From assembly GCA_015065135.1 (NCBI GenBank), contig SVQY01000014.1:1-45705 (forward strand): 45,705 nucleotides of DNA, read 5' to 3'. Under the pieces are notes generated by a model. It was not told the DNA's origin. It saw nothing but the letters and a program-made list of their open reading frames with translations, and did no database searches. This document shows, piece after piece, positions 1 to 7,094 of this stretch. The translations under genes and the position numbers were made by a program. The DNA is from Oscillospiraceae bacterium. Lineage in GTDB: Bacteria; Bacillota; Clostridia; Oscillospirales; CAG-272. Position 1 is the first letter of the stretch, and the number at the start of each line of letters is the position of its first letter.

Positions 1-97
1 CGGTCCTCAAGGATGGGATCCACCCCTGCTATAGCGGATTTCAGGTGCAGGGCTCCGCTACTTCCCCGGCTGGTATGGCCTTATTTCACAGCTTACC
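1..97 (-). ncRNA. ffs: Signal recognition particle RNA (long Firmicutes type), 5' part only
   Basis: Read on the minus strand, this stretch carries the 5' Alu-domain signature of the long bacterial SRP RNA: CCAGCCGGGGAAGTAGCGG, then GCCCTGCACCTG, then ATCCGCTATAGCAGGG, as in Bacillus scRNA from memory. The RNA would scaffold Ffh and guide co-translational membrane targeting. Only about 95 nt are present; the S domain with the GGAAGCAGC-type loop lies beyond the left edge. The 5' end is inferred from the promoter at 104-132 and is uncertain by some 15 nt. Confidence 0.85.
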
Positions 98-103
98 TTT
101 ACT

Positions 104-132
104 ATTATAGCAGATTGTCAAGGGATTTGCAA
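104..132 (-). promoter_or_regulatory. Sigma-A-type promoter of the SRP RNA
   Basis: On the minus strand there is a perfect -10 TATAAT (109-104) and a -35 TTGCAA (132-127) with a 17-bp spacer. It sits immediately upstream of the SRP RNA 5' end, as expected for a strong stable-RNA promoter. Confidence 0.75.
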
Positions 133-175
133 GAGCAAACTGTATTTTTATCTTTAATTTTTATATAGATCGGCA

Positions 176-982
176 CTACGGTCTCGCGTGCATTGCGCGC
201 GGACGGCGCAACGCAGCTCTTGGCAGGGGAGGCAATATCAGCGCATCCGCCCCGATGGCCTGCAGATGCTCGGCAAATCTCTCATCGTGGGCCAGTCTGC
301 CGCCAACAGCCACAAAGCGCCGCCGCATCCGCAGATTGCCTACGCCGATCTCCAGCAGCCGCAGCAGTCCTGTGGCGCTTGCCTGAAGCGCCTCCTCAAA
401 AAAAGGCGTGTCGGGGGCAGCAGCAAGCGAGAGACGCAGCAGGGAATCTGTGTCGATCACCGCAAAATCCGCCTCCTCGCAAAAGCTGCCGGCAGAAAGC
501 AAAGAGGCAGGTGTGCCGAGGATGCTGCCCACCGCAAGCAGCTCGTCGAAGGGCTCGCCTTTTCGGTATAGCTCGGTCATGACCTGCTCGGCGATCTTTC
601 GCAGCGCGCTTTGCGCCGCCGGTGAGCCGGCAGCAGGCCAAAGCAGCGAGACCCTGGCATCGGCCGAGGCGCGCAGGGCCGCCTGCAGCCAGGCGCGCAG
701 CAGAGGCTCGGTCTCCAGCAGACGCGCAGCACCCCAGGGCATGCCCACCGACGGGGCAGGTGCCGGTGCCGCCAGAATATAGTGCCGGTCGGCCGTCATC
801 GCGCGGTGATAGAGGTGCTGCAGCCGCTGTGCGGCGTCGAATGCCGCCGCATCCTCGGCACGTGGTGTGAAAAAGAGCAGTAGGCTTTCCTCCGGTGCTG
901 CGATCGGCTGCTCCAGCGGCTCCCGTGCCGAGAGGGAAGCGGCGCGGATGATCCGGGGTGCAGCTTGTGTGGCTTTTTTCAT
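176..982 (-). CDS. PtsI (PTS enzyme I) C-terminal-domain-like protein, probable pseudoenzyme
   Basis: The 268-residue protein aligns by eye with the PEP-binding C-terminal domain of PTS enzyme I: an arginine-containing stretch followed by LRAWLQAALRASADARVSLL, then EPFDELLAVGSILGTPASLL, then the FSIGTNDL-like region, then the C-terminal CGE region. The phosphohistidine domain is absent. Key residues are changed: the metal-binding Glu of METPAA is Gly (about residue 156), the Asn-Asp of GTNDL reads Asp-Ser (about 179-180), and the catalytic Cys of MCGE is Gly (about 227). PEP chemistry is therefore unlikely; a binding or regulatory role is inferred. I chose the ATG at 982, which is preceded by a GGGGGG ribosome site; longer starts would run into the neighbouring gene. 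It is very rich in Ala and Leu. The SRP RNA follows on the same strand. Confidence 0.7.
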   Translation of the reverse strand: MKKATQAAPRIIRAASLSAREPLEQPIAAPEESLLLFFTPRAEDAAAFDAAQRLQHLYHRAMTADRHYILAAPAPAPSVGMPWGAARLLETEPLLRAWLQAALRASADARVSLLWPAAGSPAAQSALRKIAEQVMTELYRKGEPFDELLAVGSILGTPASLLSAGSFCEEADFAVIDTDSLLRLSLAAAPDTPFFEEALQASATGLLRLLEIGVGNLRMRRRFVAVGGRLAHDERFAEHLQAIGADALILPPLPRAALRRPRAMHARP

Positions 983-1050
983 CAATATCCCCCCAAACGG
1001 TATTTGTTTTATAGTTTTTACCCTTTGGGACAGGATATTCCGTACGGCGC

Positions 1051-1081
1051 AAAAAAGCGACCTGCCACGCAGGTCGCTTTT
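1051..1081 (-). terminator. Rho-independent terminator after the DUF1846 / zinc-ribbon pair
   Basis: A perfect 13-bp stem (1053-1065 with 1069-1081) has a 3-nt loop. Read on the minus strand it is followed by a run of six T (1056-1051). It overlaps the stop codon of the zinc-ribbon gene, and so separates that operon from the PtsI-like gene downstream. Confidence 0.85.
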
Positions 1082-1578
1082 CATGCTTGTTCGTTTTCGG
1101 GCAGGGGGAGGGGCATCCGGCAGTAGGCGCAACGGCTTTTCTTTTCGCTGATCTCTGCCGTAGCACCGCATTGCGGGCAGATCACGGTAAAAACGCGAGG
1201 TGCCGCAGGGCGGATGGGAGTCAGACGGCTCCCGTCAAAGTAATAGCCTGTCAGATAGCGACGATCGATGCCTTGACGGAGCTGCGCGGCCACCGTTTGC
1301 GTATGCAGTCCTCTGTGTAATGAAAGGGCGTTCACCTCGGTAATGCCTTCCTGTACCGCGATCAGAGTGCGCCGCATCGAACAAAGAGAGGCGAAATGGA
1401 TCCAGACAAGAGGCATGGCGATCATGCCTGCCATGATGCCGAGGAGCGGCAATGGAAGCAGATAGAGCAGGTCAAAAACGGCAACGAGAGGAATGGCGGG
1501 GATGGAAAGGACAAGCAGGACCGAAAGGATCAGTCCCCACCAAAAGGCGGTGCGCCGATGCTTGGTCAGTTTTTGCAT
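1081..1578 (-). CDS. Small membrane protein with C-terminal zinc ribbon
   Basis: The protein has about 165 residues. Residues about 10-60 form two adjacent hydrophobic segments (WWGLILSVLLVL and LLYLLPLPLLGIMAGMIAM). A soluble middle part is followed by a C-terminal treble-clef or rubredoxin-like zinc ribbon, CPQCG then CAYCR with a 14-residue gap between the Cys pairs. I cannot assign a family. It starts 5 bp after the stop of the DUF1846 gene and ends inside the terminator at 1051-1081, so the two are very likely co-transcribed. The start is uncertain: the ATG at 1578 has only a poor ribosome site, and an in-frame TTG three codons upstream is an alternative. Function unknown. Confidence 0.65.
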   Translation of the reverse strand: MQKLTKHRRTAFWWGLILSVLLVLSIPAIPLVAVFDLLYLLPLPLLGIMAGMIAMPLVWIHFASLCSMRRTLIAVQEGITEVNALSLHRGLHTQTVAAQLRQGIDRRYLTGYYFDGSRLTPIRPAAPRVFTVICPQCGATAEISEKKSRCAYCRMPLPLPENEQA

Positions 1579-1583
1579 GGCGA

Positions 1584-3068
1584 TCAACCGTGATACAGCT
1601 TTTTGGTCTGATAGCGGGGCTCGCAGGTCATCTGTATGCCCAGCTTTTTCAGCGTGTTGATATCGTTTTGCGCCAGAATGACCGAGGAGTGCGCTTCGCA
1701 GTTGCGCAGCTGAGAGAGGCACTCCAGTGCGCGACGGGCGGTCTCGTCATTGACGGCACAGATCGAAAGTGCGATCAGCACCTCATCAGGATGCAGACGG
1801 GGATTGTGGTTCCCAAGGCGCTCGATCTTCAGGTTGGAAACAGGCTCCAGGATCTCGGGAGAGATCAGCTTTGTTTCACGCGGAATATCCGCCAGCATCT
1901 TCAGCGCATTGAGCAGCATCGCCGAAACGGCACCCAACAGGGTAGAGGTCTTGCCGGTCACCAGGCGGCCGTCGGCCAGCTCCAGCGCTACGGCAGGATC
2001 ACCGGTCTCCTCAGCGCGCTGCAACGCGGCGGCGATCACAGGGCGGTGCCCCGCGTCGAGGCCGTCCTTGGCCATCAGGATCTTGATCTTTTCTACCTCG
2101 TTGTCGTTACCCTCGCCCTTGCGCTGGCGGCAGAGCGCGGCGTAATAGCGGCGCAGGATCTCGTCTCTGGCGCCTTCCTGCACATTTTCGTCGTTGAAGA
2201 TGCAGGAGCCTGCCATATTCACGCCCATATCGGTGGGGGACTGGTAGGGGCAGGAGCCGTAAATGTGCTCAAACATCGCCTTGACCACCGGGAAGATCTC
2301 TACGTCACGGTTATAGTTGACGGCGGTCTGCCCATAGGCGGCCAGATGGAAGGGGTCTACGGTGTTCACATCGTTGAGGTCGGCGGTAGCGGCCTCATAT
2401 GCCAGATTGACCGGGTGATTGAGCGGCAGGTTCCAGACGGGGAAGGTCTCAAACTTGGCATAGCCGGAGCGGATGCCACGCTGGTTATCCAGATAGAGCT
2501 GAGAGAGGCAGGTCGCCATCTTGCCCGAGCCGGGGCCGGGGGCGGTGACCACTACCAAGGAGCGGCTGGTCTCAATATATTCGTTTTTGCCAAAGCCCTC
2601 GTCGCTGACGATCCCCTTCACGTCGGAGGGGTAGCCCGGGATGGGGTAGTGGCGGTAGACCTTCAGACCCAGCGCCTCCAGACGGTTCTGGAAGGCCAGT
2701 GCGGCGCTCTGACCCGTGTAACGGGTCAGCACCACGCTGCCCACGTAAAGGCCGAAGCCGCGGAAGGCGTCGATCAGGCGGAGCACGTCCTGCTCGTAGG
2801 TAATGCCAAGATCGCCGCGCACCTTATTCTTTTCAATATCTGCTGCATTGATGGTAATGACGATCTCTGCCTCTGCCGCCAGCTGGACCAGCATGCGGAT
2901 CTTGCTGTCGGGTGCAAAGCCGGGCAGCACGCGCGCGGCGTGGTAGTCGTCAAACAGCTTGCCGCCAAATTCCAGATAGAGCTTGCCGCCGAACTGGCGG
3001 ATGCGCTCGTGGATATGGCTGGATTGGGTGCGGATGTATTGCTCGTTATCAAAGCCGACCTTAAACAT
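1584..3068 (-). CDS. DUF1846 family protein
   Basis: The 494-residue protein matches what I know of DUF1846 (PF08903): the opening [14 protein letters not shown] with [20 protein letters not shown], the run [19 protein letters not shown], and the glycine-rich [20 protein letters not shown] (about residues 180-200), which resembles a nucleotide-binding loop. The family's length is about 500 residues, so this is full length. No biochemical function is established to my knowledge. The start at 3068 is preceded by GGGGGAA; upstream codons in frame lie in the promoter. First gene of a two-gene unit with the zinc-ribbon membrane protein. Confidence 0.88.
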   Translation of the reverse strand: MFKVGFDNEQYIRTQSSHIHERIRQFGGKLYLEFGGKLFDDYHAARVLPGFAPDSKIRMLVQLAAEAEIVITINAADIEKNKVRGDLGITYEQDVLRLIDAFRGFGLYVGSVVLTRYTGQSAALAFQNRLEALGLKVYRHYPIPGYPSDVKGIVSDEGFGKNEYIETSRSLVVVTAPGPGSGKMATCLSQLYLDNQRGIRSGYAKFETFPVWNLPLNHPVNLAYEAATADLNDVNTVDPFHLAAYGQTAVNYNRDVEIFPVVKAMFEHIYGSCPYQSPTDMGVNMAGSCIFNDENVQEGARDEILRRYYAALCRQRKGEGNDNEVEKIKILMAKDGLDAGHRPVIAAALQRAEETGDPAVALELADGRLVTGKTSTLLGAVSAMLLNALKMLADIPRETKLISPEILEPVSNLKIERLGNHNPRLHPDEVLIALSICAVNDETARRALECLSQLRNCEAHSSVILAQNDINTLKKLGIQMTCEPRYQTKKLYHG

Positions 3069-3114
3069 AACTTCCCCCTGCATCGTGTGCATCAAAGTAA
3101 TACAATATAATATT

Positions 3115-3143
3115 AGTATAACACAATCCGCCATTTTGGGCAA
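3115..3143 (-). promoter_or_regulatory. Promoter of the DUF1846 operon
   Basis: On the minus strand, -35 TTGCCC (3143-3138), 17-bp spacer, -10 TATACT (3120-3115), about 40 nt upstream of the start codon at 3068. Confidence 0.6.
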
Positions 3144-3161
3144 TAGCTTTTGCAAAATTCG

Positions 3162-3196
3162 AAAAAGAAAAACCGCCGTCGGCGGTTTTTCTTTTT
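3162..3196 (-). terminator. Rho-independent terminator after the first TIM-barrel gene
   Basis: A perfect 16-bp inverted repeat (3162-3177 with 3181-3196), GC core ACCGCC/GGCGGT, 3-nt loop, with T-rich tail TTTTTCTTTTT on the minus strand. It begins 5 bp past the stop of the gene at 3202. Confidence 0.85.
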
Positions 3197-3201
3197 CGGT
3201 G

Positions 3202-4128
3202 TTATGCCTGCTCCTCCTCGGGGGCGAGGATGCGGTCTCTGAAATAGCGACCCATGGCGGTGATAGTGGCCATCATCTGGGGCCAGACGGGTCTGGGGCA
3301 GAGCTCCAGCACGCGGAAGGTCTCAAAGGCAAGCGAGCCGCGATAGTTGATGTCGCGCAGGCCGTTGATAAAGCTCTCCCAATCCAGATAGGTGTATGCG
3401 CCCCAGTTGTGGGTCTGGGTGTAGGGCAGCTGATGCACGTCCTCGATGCCGTTGTTATCGTGAATGTGCAGGCAGGTCAGGCGGTGACCCAGGGTGTTGA
3501 TATACTTGCGGATATCGGTGGCCACCAGGTTGGCGTGGCCGGTGTCCAGGCAGAAGCCAAAGACCTCCTCGCCTGCCATCTCGTTCAGGGTGTCGATGTA
3601 TTTGACCGCCTCGTCTGCGGTGGAGCAGGTGCCGCCCACGATGTGACCGTGGAAGGAGCCGAACAGGTTCTCCAGGCAGATCTTGACGCCGTGCTTTTTG
3701 GCGGCAGGGGCCATGCGGCCGTACATTTCCATATTGGTGTCCCAATCCTTTTCACGGGTGGAACGGGTGATGTTGTGTGCCACGATGGCGGGGCAGCCGA
3801 TGAACTCACAAACGGCGCAGATCTTATCCATGACCATGACCATATAGTCGTTGAACTCGGGTCTGTCCTTCTGCCAGAGTGGGAAGGGAGCGTGGCACTG
3901 GGAAATGATCATGCCGTACTTTTCAAACGCAGCCTTGAAGGGGGTGAAGATCCCGATGATCTCCTCCAAAGACTTGTCATAAAAGGAAGTGATGGGGTCG
4001 TTTTTGGGGGAAACGCCGGGCATACCGAAGTCTACCGCCTCGATGCCGGCCTCCTTGCCGCGCTTGCAGCTGCCGTCGGGATCACCCCAATCAAACCAAT
4101 ATGCGCTTTGAATTCCTGCTTCCAGCAT
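3202..4128 (-). CDS. Sugar phosphate isomerase/epimerase-like TIM barrel (paralogue 1)
   Basis: The 308-residue cytoplasmic protein belongs to the xylose-isomerase-like TIM-barrel superfamily (AP_endonuc_2, PF01261). Candidate metal ligands and substrate contacts are in the usual order: HAPF early, CLENLFG in the middle, [15 protein letters not shown] and FETF near the end. The substrate cannot be read from sequence. Start ATG at 4128 with GGAGG nine bases upstream. It has a close paralogue at 5379-6317 on the same strand, sharing [12 protein letters not shown] and an identical C-terminus [14 protein letters not shown]; the DNA encoding that end is also nearly identical. The pair is separated by an AT-rich island carrying a lipoprotein gene on the opposite strand. 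Confidence 0.85.
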   Translation of the reverse strand: MLEAGIQSAYWFDWGDPDGSCKRGKEAGIEAVDFGMPGVSPKNDPITSFYDKSLEEIIGIFTPFKAAFEKYGMIISQCHAPFPLWQKDRPEFNDYMVMVMDKICAVCEFIGCPAIVAHNITRSTREKDWDTNMEMYGRMAPAAKKHGVKICLENLFGSFHGHIVGGTCSTADEAVKYIDTLNEMAGEEVFGFCLDTGHANLVATDIRKYINTLGHRLTCLHIHDNNGIEDVHQLPYTQTHNWGAYTYLDWESFINGLRDINYRGSLAFETFRVLELCPRPVWPQMMATITAMGRYFRDRILAPEEEQA

Positions 4129-4157
4129 AGCTTTTGTCCTCCGTTTTTCGGATGAAT

Positions 4158-4193
4158 TTGTCGTAGCCGATGTTCGGCGACAAAAATATTATA
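4158..4193 (-). promoter_or_regulatory. Promoter -10 and overlapping palindrome upstream of TIM-barrel gene 1
   Basis: The minus strand has TATAAT at 4193-4188. Just downstream, over the expected transcription start, lies an interrupted palindrome (4158-4183) with outer arms TTGTC/GACAA and inner arms GCCGA/TCGGC. The position suits an operator, or a hairpin at the mRNA 5' end. No good -35 is seen. Confidence 0.45.
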
Positions 4194-4295
4194 ACATAAA
4201 GATGCGAAAATGAAATGCCAATTTTTTATTTTTTAAAAAAATTAAAAGACCTTATCGGGTGTATGTGTGCTTCGTGGTGTATCGCTACATGGTAG

Positions 4296-4324
4296 TTGAC
4301 ATAAGCGAAAATTTGTGATATGCT
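4296..4324 (+). promoter_or_regulatory. Promoter of the AT-rich lipoprotein gene
   Basis: TTGACA at 4296-4301, 17-bp spacer, TATGCT at 4319-4324. The predicted start of transcription near 4331 lies 31 nt before the first possible ATG of the lipoprotein gene. Confidence 0.6.
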
Positions 4325-4361
4325 ATATTTGTACTTATGTTTTTGAATCGAACACAATATC

Positions 4362-5105
4362 ATGGGATATGATACACAGGCAAATGAGGGAAAGGTAGGA
4401 ATATCAATTTCATGTCGTGTGGGGGGTGGAGTTATCAAAAAAATATTGAGAACAGGATGCTTTCTAATGGTATGTGTGCTGGGATTTTTGCTTGTTTCGT
4501 GTTCATCGAAAATTTCTATTGTGGATTATATGGGAGATGTGAGGATACAGTACACACACAAGAGGAATTTTGAACGAGCAGACGAACTCTTGCCATATTG
4601 GACAGAAGATGAGATTTTTGGAAATGCCGATCTTATTTTTTCTGGAACGGTCAGAAAAATTCGAAACATAGAAATCAACTATGCCGGCAGAAAAATATAT
4701 AAATCTTTAATAGAGATTCAAGTGGATCAATTATATTGTGGCAGTGATTTCAAGACATATTATACCGTGATGGCGGCCCCCATTGGCAGATATCCTTATG
4801 TTGAGGATGAAGAATTGTTATGCGAATTAAAAAAAGGAATTTATGGAATTTTTATCGCTGACGCGGTTCCTAATGGTACGTACTTAACTGAAAATGGGTG
4901 TACATTTGATGCTTCGGAGGTGTGCGATGCGCAATTTTCCGATGGCGTGAGATTTGGATTTATCAGGCAAAAGCGCGGAGAAGTTGTTTGCTGCGATACT
5001 CTTTGCCATAAGTTGAATCAAGAAAGCAAAGTCTTTACATCTTTAAGCTGCTACGATTGGGATAGTATAGTTCAATACGTTCGTTTGATGACAGGACACA
5101 ATTAA
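4362..5105 (+). CDS. Putative lipoprotein of unknown function, AT-rich, possibly acquired
   Basis: Up to 247 residues. A lipoprotein signal is clear: Lys-Lys, then the hydrophobic run CFLMVCVLGFLLVSC with lipobox LVSC (Cys about residue 47), followed by SSK. The mature part has DLIFSGTVRKIRNIEI, then EIQVDQLYCG, then KKGIYGIFIADA, a beta-rich pattern like small secreted or lipoprotein OB-fold domains; this is inference only. The true start is unclear. The ATG at 4362 lacks a ribosome site and gives an over-long N-terminus; GTG 4419 and TTG 4446 (after a GGTGGAG) are better for a signal peptide. Base composition is much more AT-rich than in all neighbours, the gene is on the opposite strand to the flanking paralogues, and it has its own promoter; together these suggest lateral acquisition. 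Confidence 0.75.
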   Translation: MGYDTQANEGKVGISISCRVGGGVIKKILRTGCFLMVCVLGFLLVSCSSKISIVDYMGDVRIQYTHKRNFERADELLPYWTEDEIFGNADLIFSGTVRKIRNIEINYAGRKIYKSLIEIQVDQLYCGSDFKTYYTVMAAPIGRYPYVEDEELLCELKKGIYGIFIADAVPNGTYLTENGCTFDASEVCDAQFSDGVRFGFIRQKRGEVVCCDTLCHKLNQESKVFTSLSCYDWDSIVQYVRLMTGHN

Positions 5106-5114
5106 GGAGGATAG

Positions 5115-5303
5115 GCGGTCTCGATATTTTTAGATGAAACTAAAACTGAATTTTATCAATATTATACACTAGTGACAGGAAAATCATCTGTTTTTGAAGT
5201 TTTTAATGAAAATTTGGATAATTCCAGTGTTATGATGTATTCTCTAAGCAAAAAGTATGTGGTTGCGAAAGAAATCATGCTGCAGATCGCAAACGAAAAG
5301 TAA
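5115..5303 (+). pseudogene. Decayed or start-less reading frame downstream of the lipoprotein
   Basis: A protein-like frame of about 62 codons continues in the same frame as the lipoprotein after its TAA (5103) and a second stop TAG (5112). It ends at a TAA (5301-5303) and contains segments such as FYQYYTLVTGKSSVFEVF and MMYSLSKKYVVAKEIMLQ. AAGGAGG (5104-5110) looks like a ribosome site but no start codon follows at useful distance; the first ATG is near 5223. I read it as the remnant of a second gene of the AT-rich island. No family recognised. Confidence 0.4.
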
Positions 5304-5344
5304 AATTCATTTCTACAATATTTATCTTTAAGTGATATTAATGC

Positions 5345-5380
5345 AAAAAACGGCACAGCGTATTGCTGTGCCGTTTTTTT
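5345..5380. terminator. Bidirectional terminator between the AT-rich island and TIM-barrel gene 2
   Basis: A perfect 15-bp stem (5345-5359 with 5365-5379), core CGGCACAGC, 5-nt loop, with A/T runs on both sides, so it can serve both the plus-strand island and the minus-strand gene ending at 5379. Confidence 0.85.
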
Positions 5381-6317
5381 ATGCTTGCTCCTCCTCGGGG
5401 GCGAGGATGCGGTCGCGGAAATATTTGCCGATGTTGATGATGTGCGAGAGGGCGGAATCCCACAGGGGCTGGGGGGTGAGGTCGGTCACGCGGAAGGTCT
5501 CAAAGCACATAGAGCCGCGATAGCCGATGCTGCGCAGGCCTGCGATGAACAGCTCCCAGTCCAGCGCGCAGGTGCATTTTTTGTAGTAACGGGTCTGGGT
5601 GTAGGGGGCCATATGCAGGTCGTTCTGCCCGTCGTTGTCGTGGATATGCAGGCAGGTGAGACGGTGACCGAGGGTCTCCAGATAATGCTTGGGGTTCTTG
5701 TGCAAAAGATTGGCGTGACCCACGTCAAAGCAGAAGCCGAAGCAGTCGGCACCGGCCTCGGCGTTGAGGGTATCGATGTAGCGCACCGCCTCCTCGGCAT
5801 CGGCGCAAACACCCTCCAAAACACGACCCGTGTTGACGCCAAACAGATTCTCCAGGCAGATCTTTACGCCCGTCTCCTTGGCAATGGGCATCAGCTGACG
5901 GTAGAGCTGCATATTGATCTCCCATTCCTTTTCCTTGGTGGAGCGGGTGATGGGGTGGACTACCAGCGCGGGGCAGCCAACGGCGGCGCAGGTGCGCATC
6001 ACCTTCTCCAGCACGACCATCATAAAGGCGTTGTGTGCATCCTCACCCTTGCGCCAGATGGGGAAGGGGGCGTGGGCGTGCGCGATGCTGATGCCGTTCT
6101 TGTCGGCGGCCTGCTTCATTCTCACGTAGGGCGCTGCGAACTCCTCGACGGGCAGATCGTAGCGAGAGGGGAGAACGGTCAGGTTGGCGGCGTCATAGGA
6201 GATGTGGGGAAAGCCCAGATCCATAGTCTCGAAGCCAAGGCGCTTGGCTCTTTCCAGCGATCCGTCGGGGTTGGCAAGAGAGAGCCAGCCGGCGGTCTGT
6301 GTTCCGATCTCTAACAT
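5379..6317 (-). CDS. Sugar phosphate isomerase/epimerase-like TIM barrel (paralogue 2)
   Basis: The 312-residue protein is in the same xylose-isomerase-like family as the gene at 3202-4128, with matching motifs [32 protein letters not shown] and FETF. Start ATG at 6317, with AGGAGG correctly spaced; this removes a 15-residue upstream extension. The final residues [14 protein letters not shown] equal those of paralogue 1 and about 30 nt of the coding DNA there are nearly the same, which indicates duplication or gene conversion. It lies 51 bp downstream of the SLOG gene on the same strand and may share its transcript. Substrate unknown. Confidence 0.85.
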   Translation of the reverse strand: MLEIGTQTAGWLSLANPDGSLERAKRLGFETMDLGFPHISYDAANLTVLPSRYDLPVEEFAAPYVRMKQAADKNGISIAHAHAPFPIWRKGEDAHNAFMMVVLEKVMRTCAAVGCPALVVHPITRSTKEKEWEINMQLYRQLMPIAKETGVKICLENLFGVNTGRVLEGVCADAEEAVRYIDTLNAEAGADCFGFCFDVGHANLLHKNPKHYLETLGHRLTCLHIHDNDGQNDLHMAPYTQTRYYKKCTCALDWELFIAGLRSIGYRGSMCFETFRVTDLTPQPLWDSALSHIINIGKYFRDRILAPEEEQA

Positions 6318-6368
6318 CAAAAAATCCTCCTGATTTTTAAAAAATACGGTAACGGGGTGCAAAAAACG

Positions 6369-6839
6369 TCAAATTTCATCCGCAAGGTTCAGCAGCTCCA
6401 CCCGGTTTTTCAGCGCGTAGGCGCAGGTGTAAAGCGTGCCGCCTCGGTTCTGCATCAAAAAGGCGATGCACAGGTCGCTGCCATCCACAAGGGCACGGTT
6501 GCGTGCGTACATACAGCCGGCGTGGTAATGCTCCTCCACATAGCGCACGCTATCCGCGCGCTGCAGGATGTCGTCAAAGAGTGCGCGCTCGCCGCTCTTC
6601 CAGAATTTGGTCTGATCCTTGCAGGGCAGGATCAGCGAAAGGCGGCATGTGGGATGGCGCTTGCGCAGCTCCAGCACGCGCAGAGCAGCAAGGGTGTCAA
6701 AGCCTCTGGCGCCACCGGCACGGAATTCGGTAAAGCCCTCGTCAGCCAGGCGTTCCAGGTGTGCATCCAGCACACGGATCAGGTCGGGGGAGAGCTCGGG
6801 GGGCACGGTACGGTGCCCGGTAAAGCAACAGATCTTCAA
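6369..6839 (-). CDS. SLOG/DUF1273 (YpsA-like) family protein
   Basis: The protein has 156 residues. The opening KICCFTGHRTVPP, the central EFRAGGARGFDTLAA, and later CMYARNRALVDGSDLCIAF are typical of DUF1273/COG4474, a Rossmann-like SLOG domain related to DprA and thought to bind nucleotide-type ligands. The role is not settled; Bacillus YpsA has been linked to division. I chose the TTG at 6839 as start, eight bases after GGAGGG; a GTG at 6860 lies upstream of that ribosome site and is unlikely. A TATACT (6869-6864) could be its -10. Confidence 0.8.
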   Translation of the reverse strand: MKICCFTGHRTVPPELSPDLIRVLDAHLERLADEGFTEFRAGGARGFDTLAALRVLELRKRHPTCRLSLILPCKDQTKFWKSGERALFDDILQRADSVRYVEEHYHAGCMYARNRALVDGSDLCIAFLMQNRGGTLYTCAYALKNRVELLNLADEI

Positions 6840-6909
6840 GGCGGTGCCCTCCTTTCGCACTCTTAGTATAGCACAAAAAGAAAAAAACGGGAACCCTTTT
6901 TTGAAATAT

Positions 6910-6933
6910 TCCTGCCGTTGGCAGGATTTTTTT
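6910..6933 (+). terminator. Terminator-like hairpin with no gene upstream on its strand
   Basis: TCCTGCC (6910-6916), loop GTT, GGCAGGA (6920-6926), then seven T (6927-6933). It is oriented for the plus strand, but the nearest plus-strand gene upstream ends at 5105. It may end a short unannotated RNA or protect spoIIE from read-through. Confidence 0.5.
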
Positions 6934-7094
6934 GCTTTGGGCGACAGGGCTCGTCACACTTCGGGCCTGCCGCGCCTTTTTAGGCCTTCGTGTGGATCTT
7001 TCGCCTGTATCCGACAGGGGAAAGCGACAGCTTTTGAAGGGATGGTCGTATAAAATAGAGGCAAAAACGGCAGTTGCCGAAAAAGGAGGTCAAA

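Noticed and set aside
117-122. TTGACA (minus strand) near the SRP RNA as the -35 box
   Set aside because: It is only six bases from the TATAAT, too close to act as -35; TTGCAA at 132-127 has the right 17-bp spacing.
4226-4438. Minus-strand 70-codon frame upstream of the lipoprotein gene
   Set aside because: It overlaps the lipoprotein promoter and gene start, has no ribosome site and no recognisable protein.
6934-7060. tRNA or other structured RNA between the SLOG gene and spoIIE
   Set aside because: The GC-rich stretch has no tRNA arms or TTCGA-type T-loop in place; I see no supported RNA gene.
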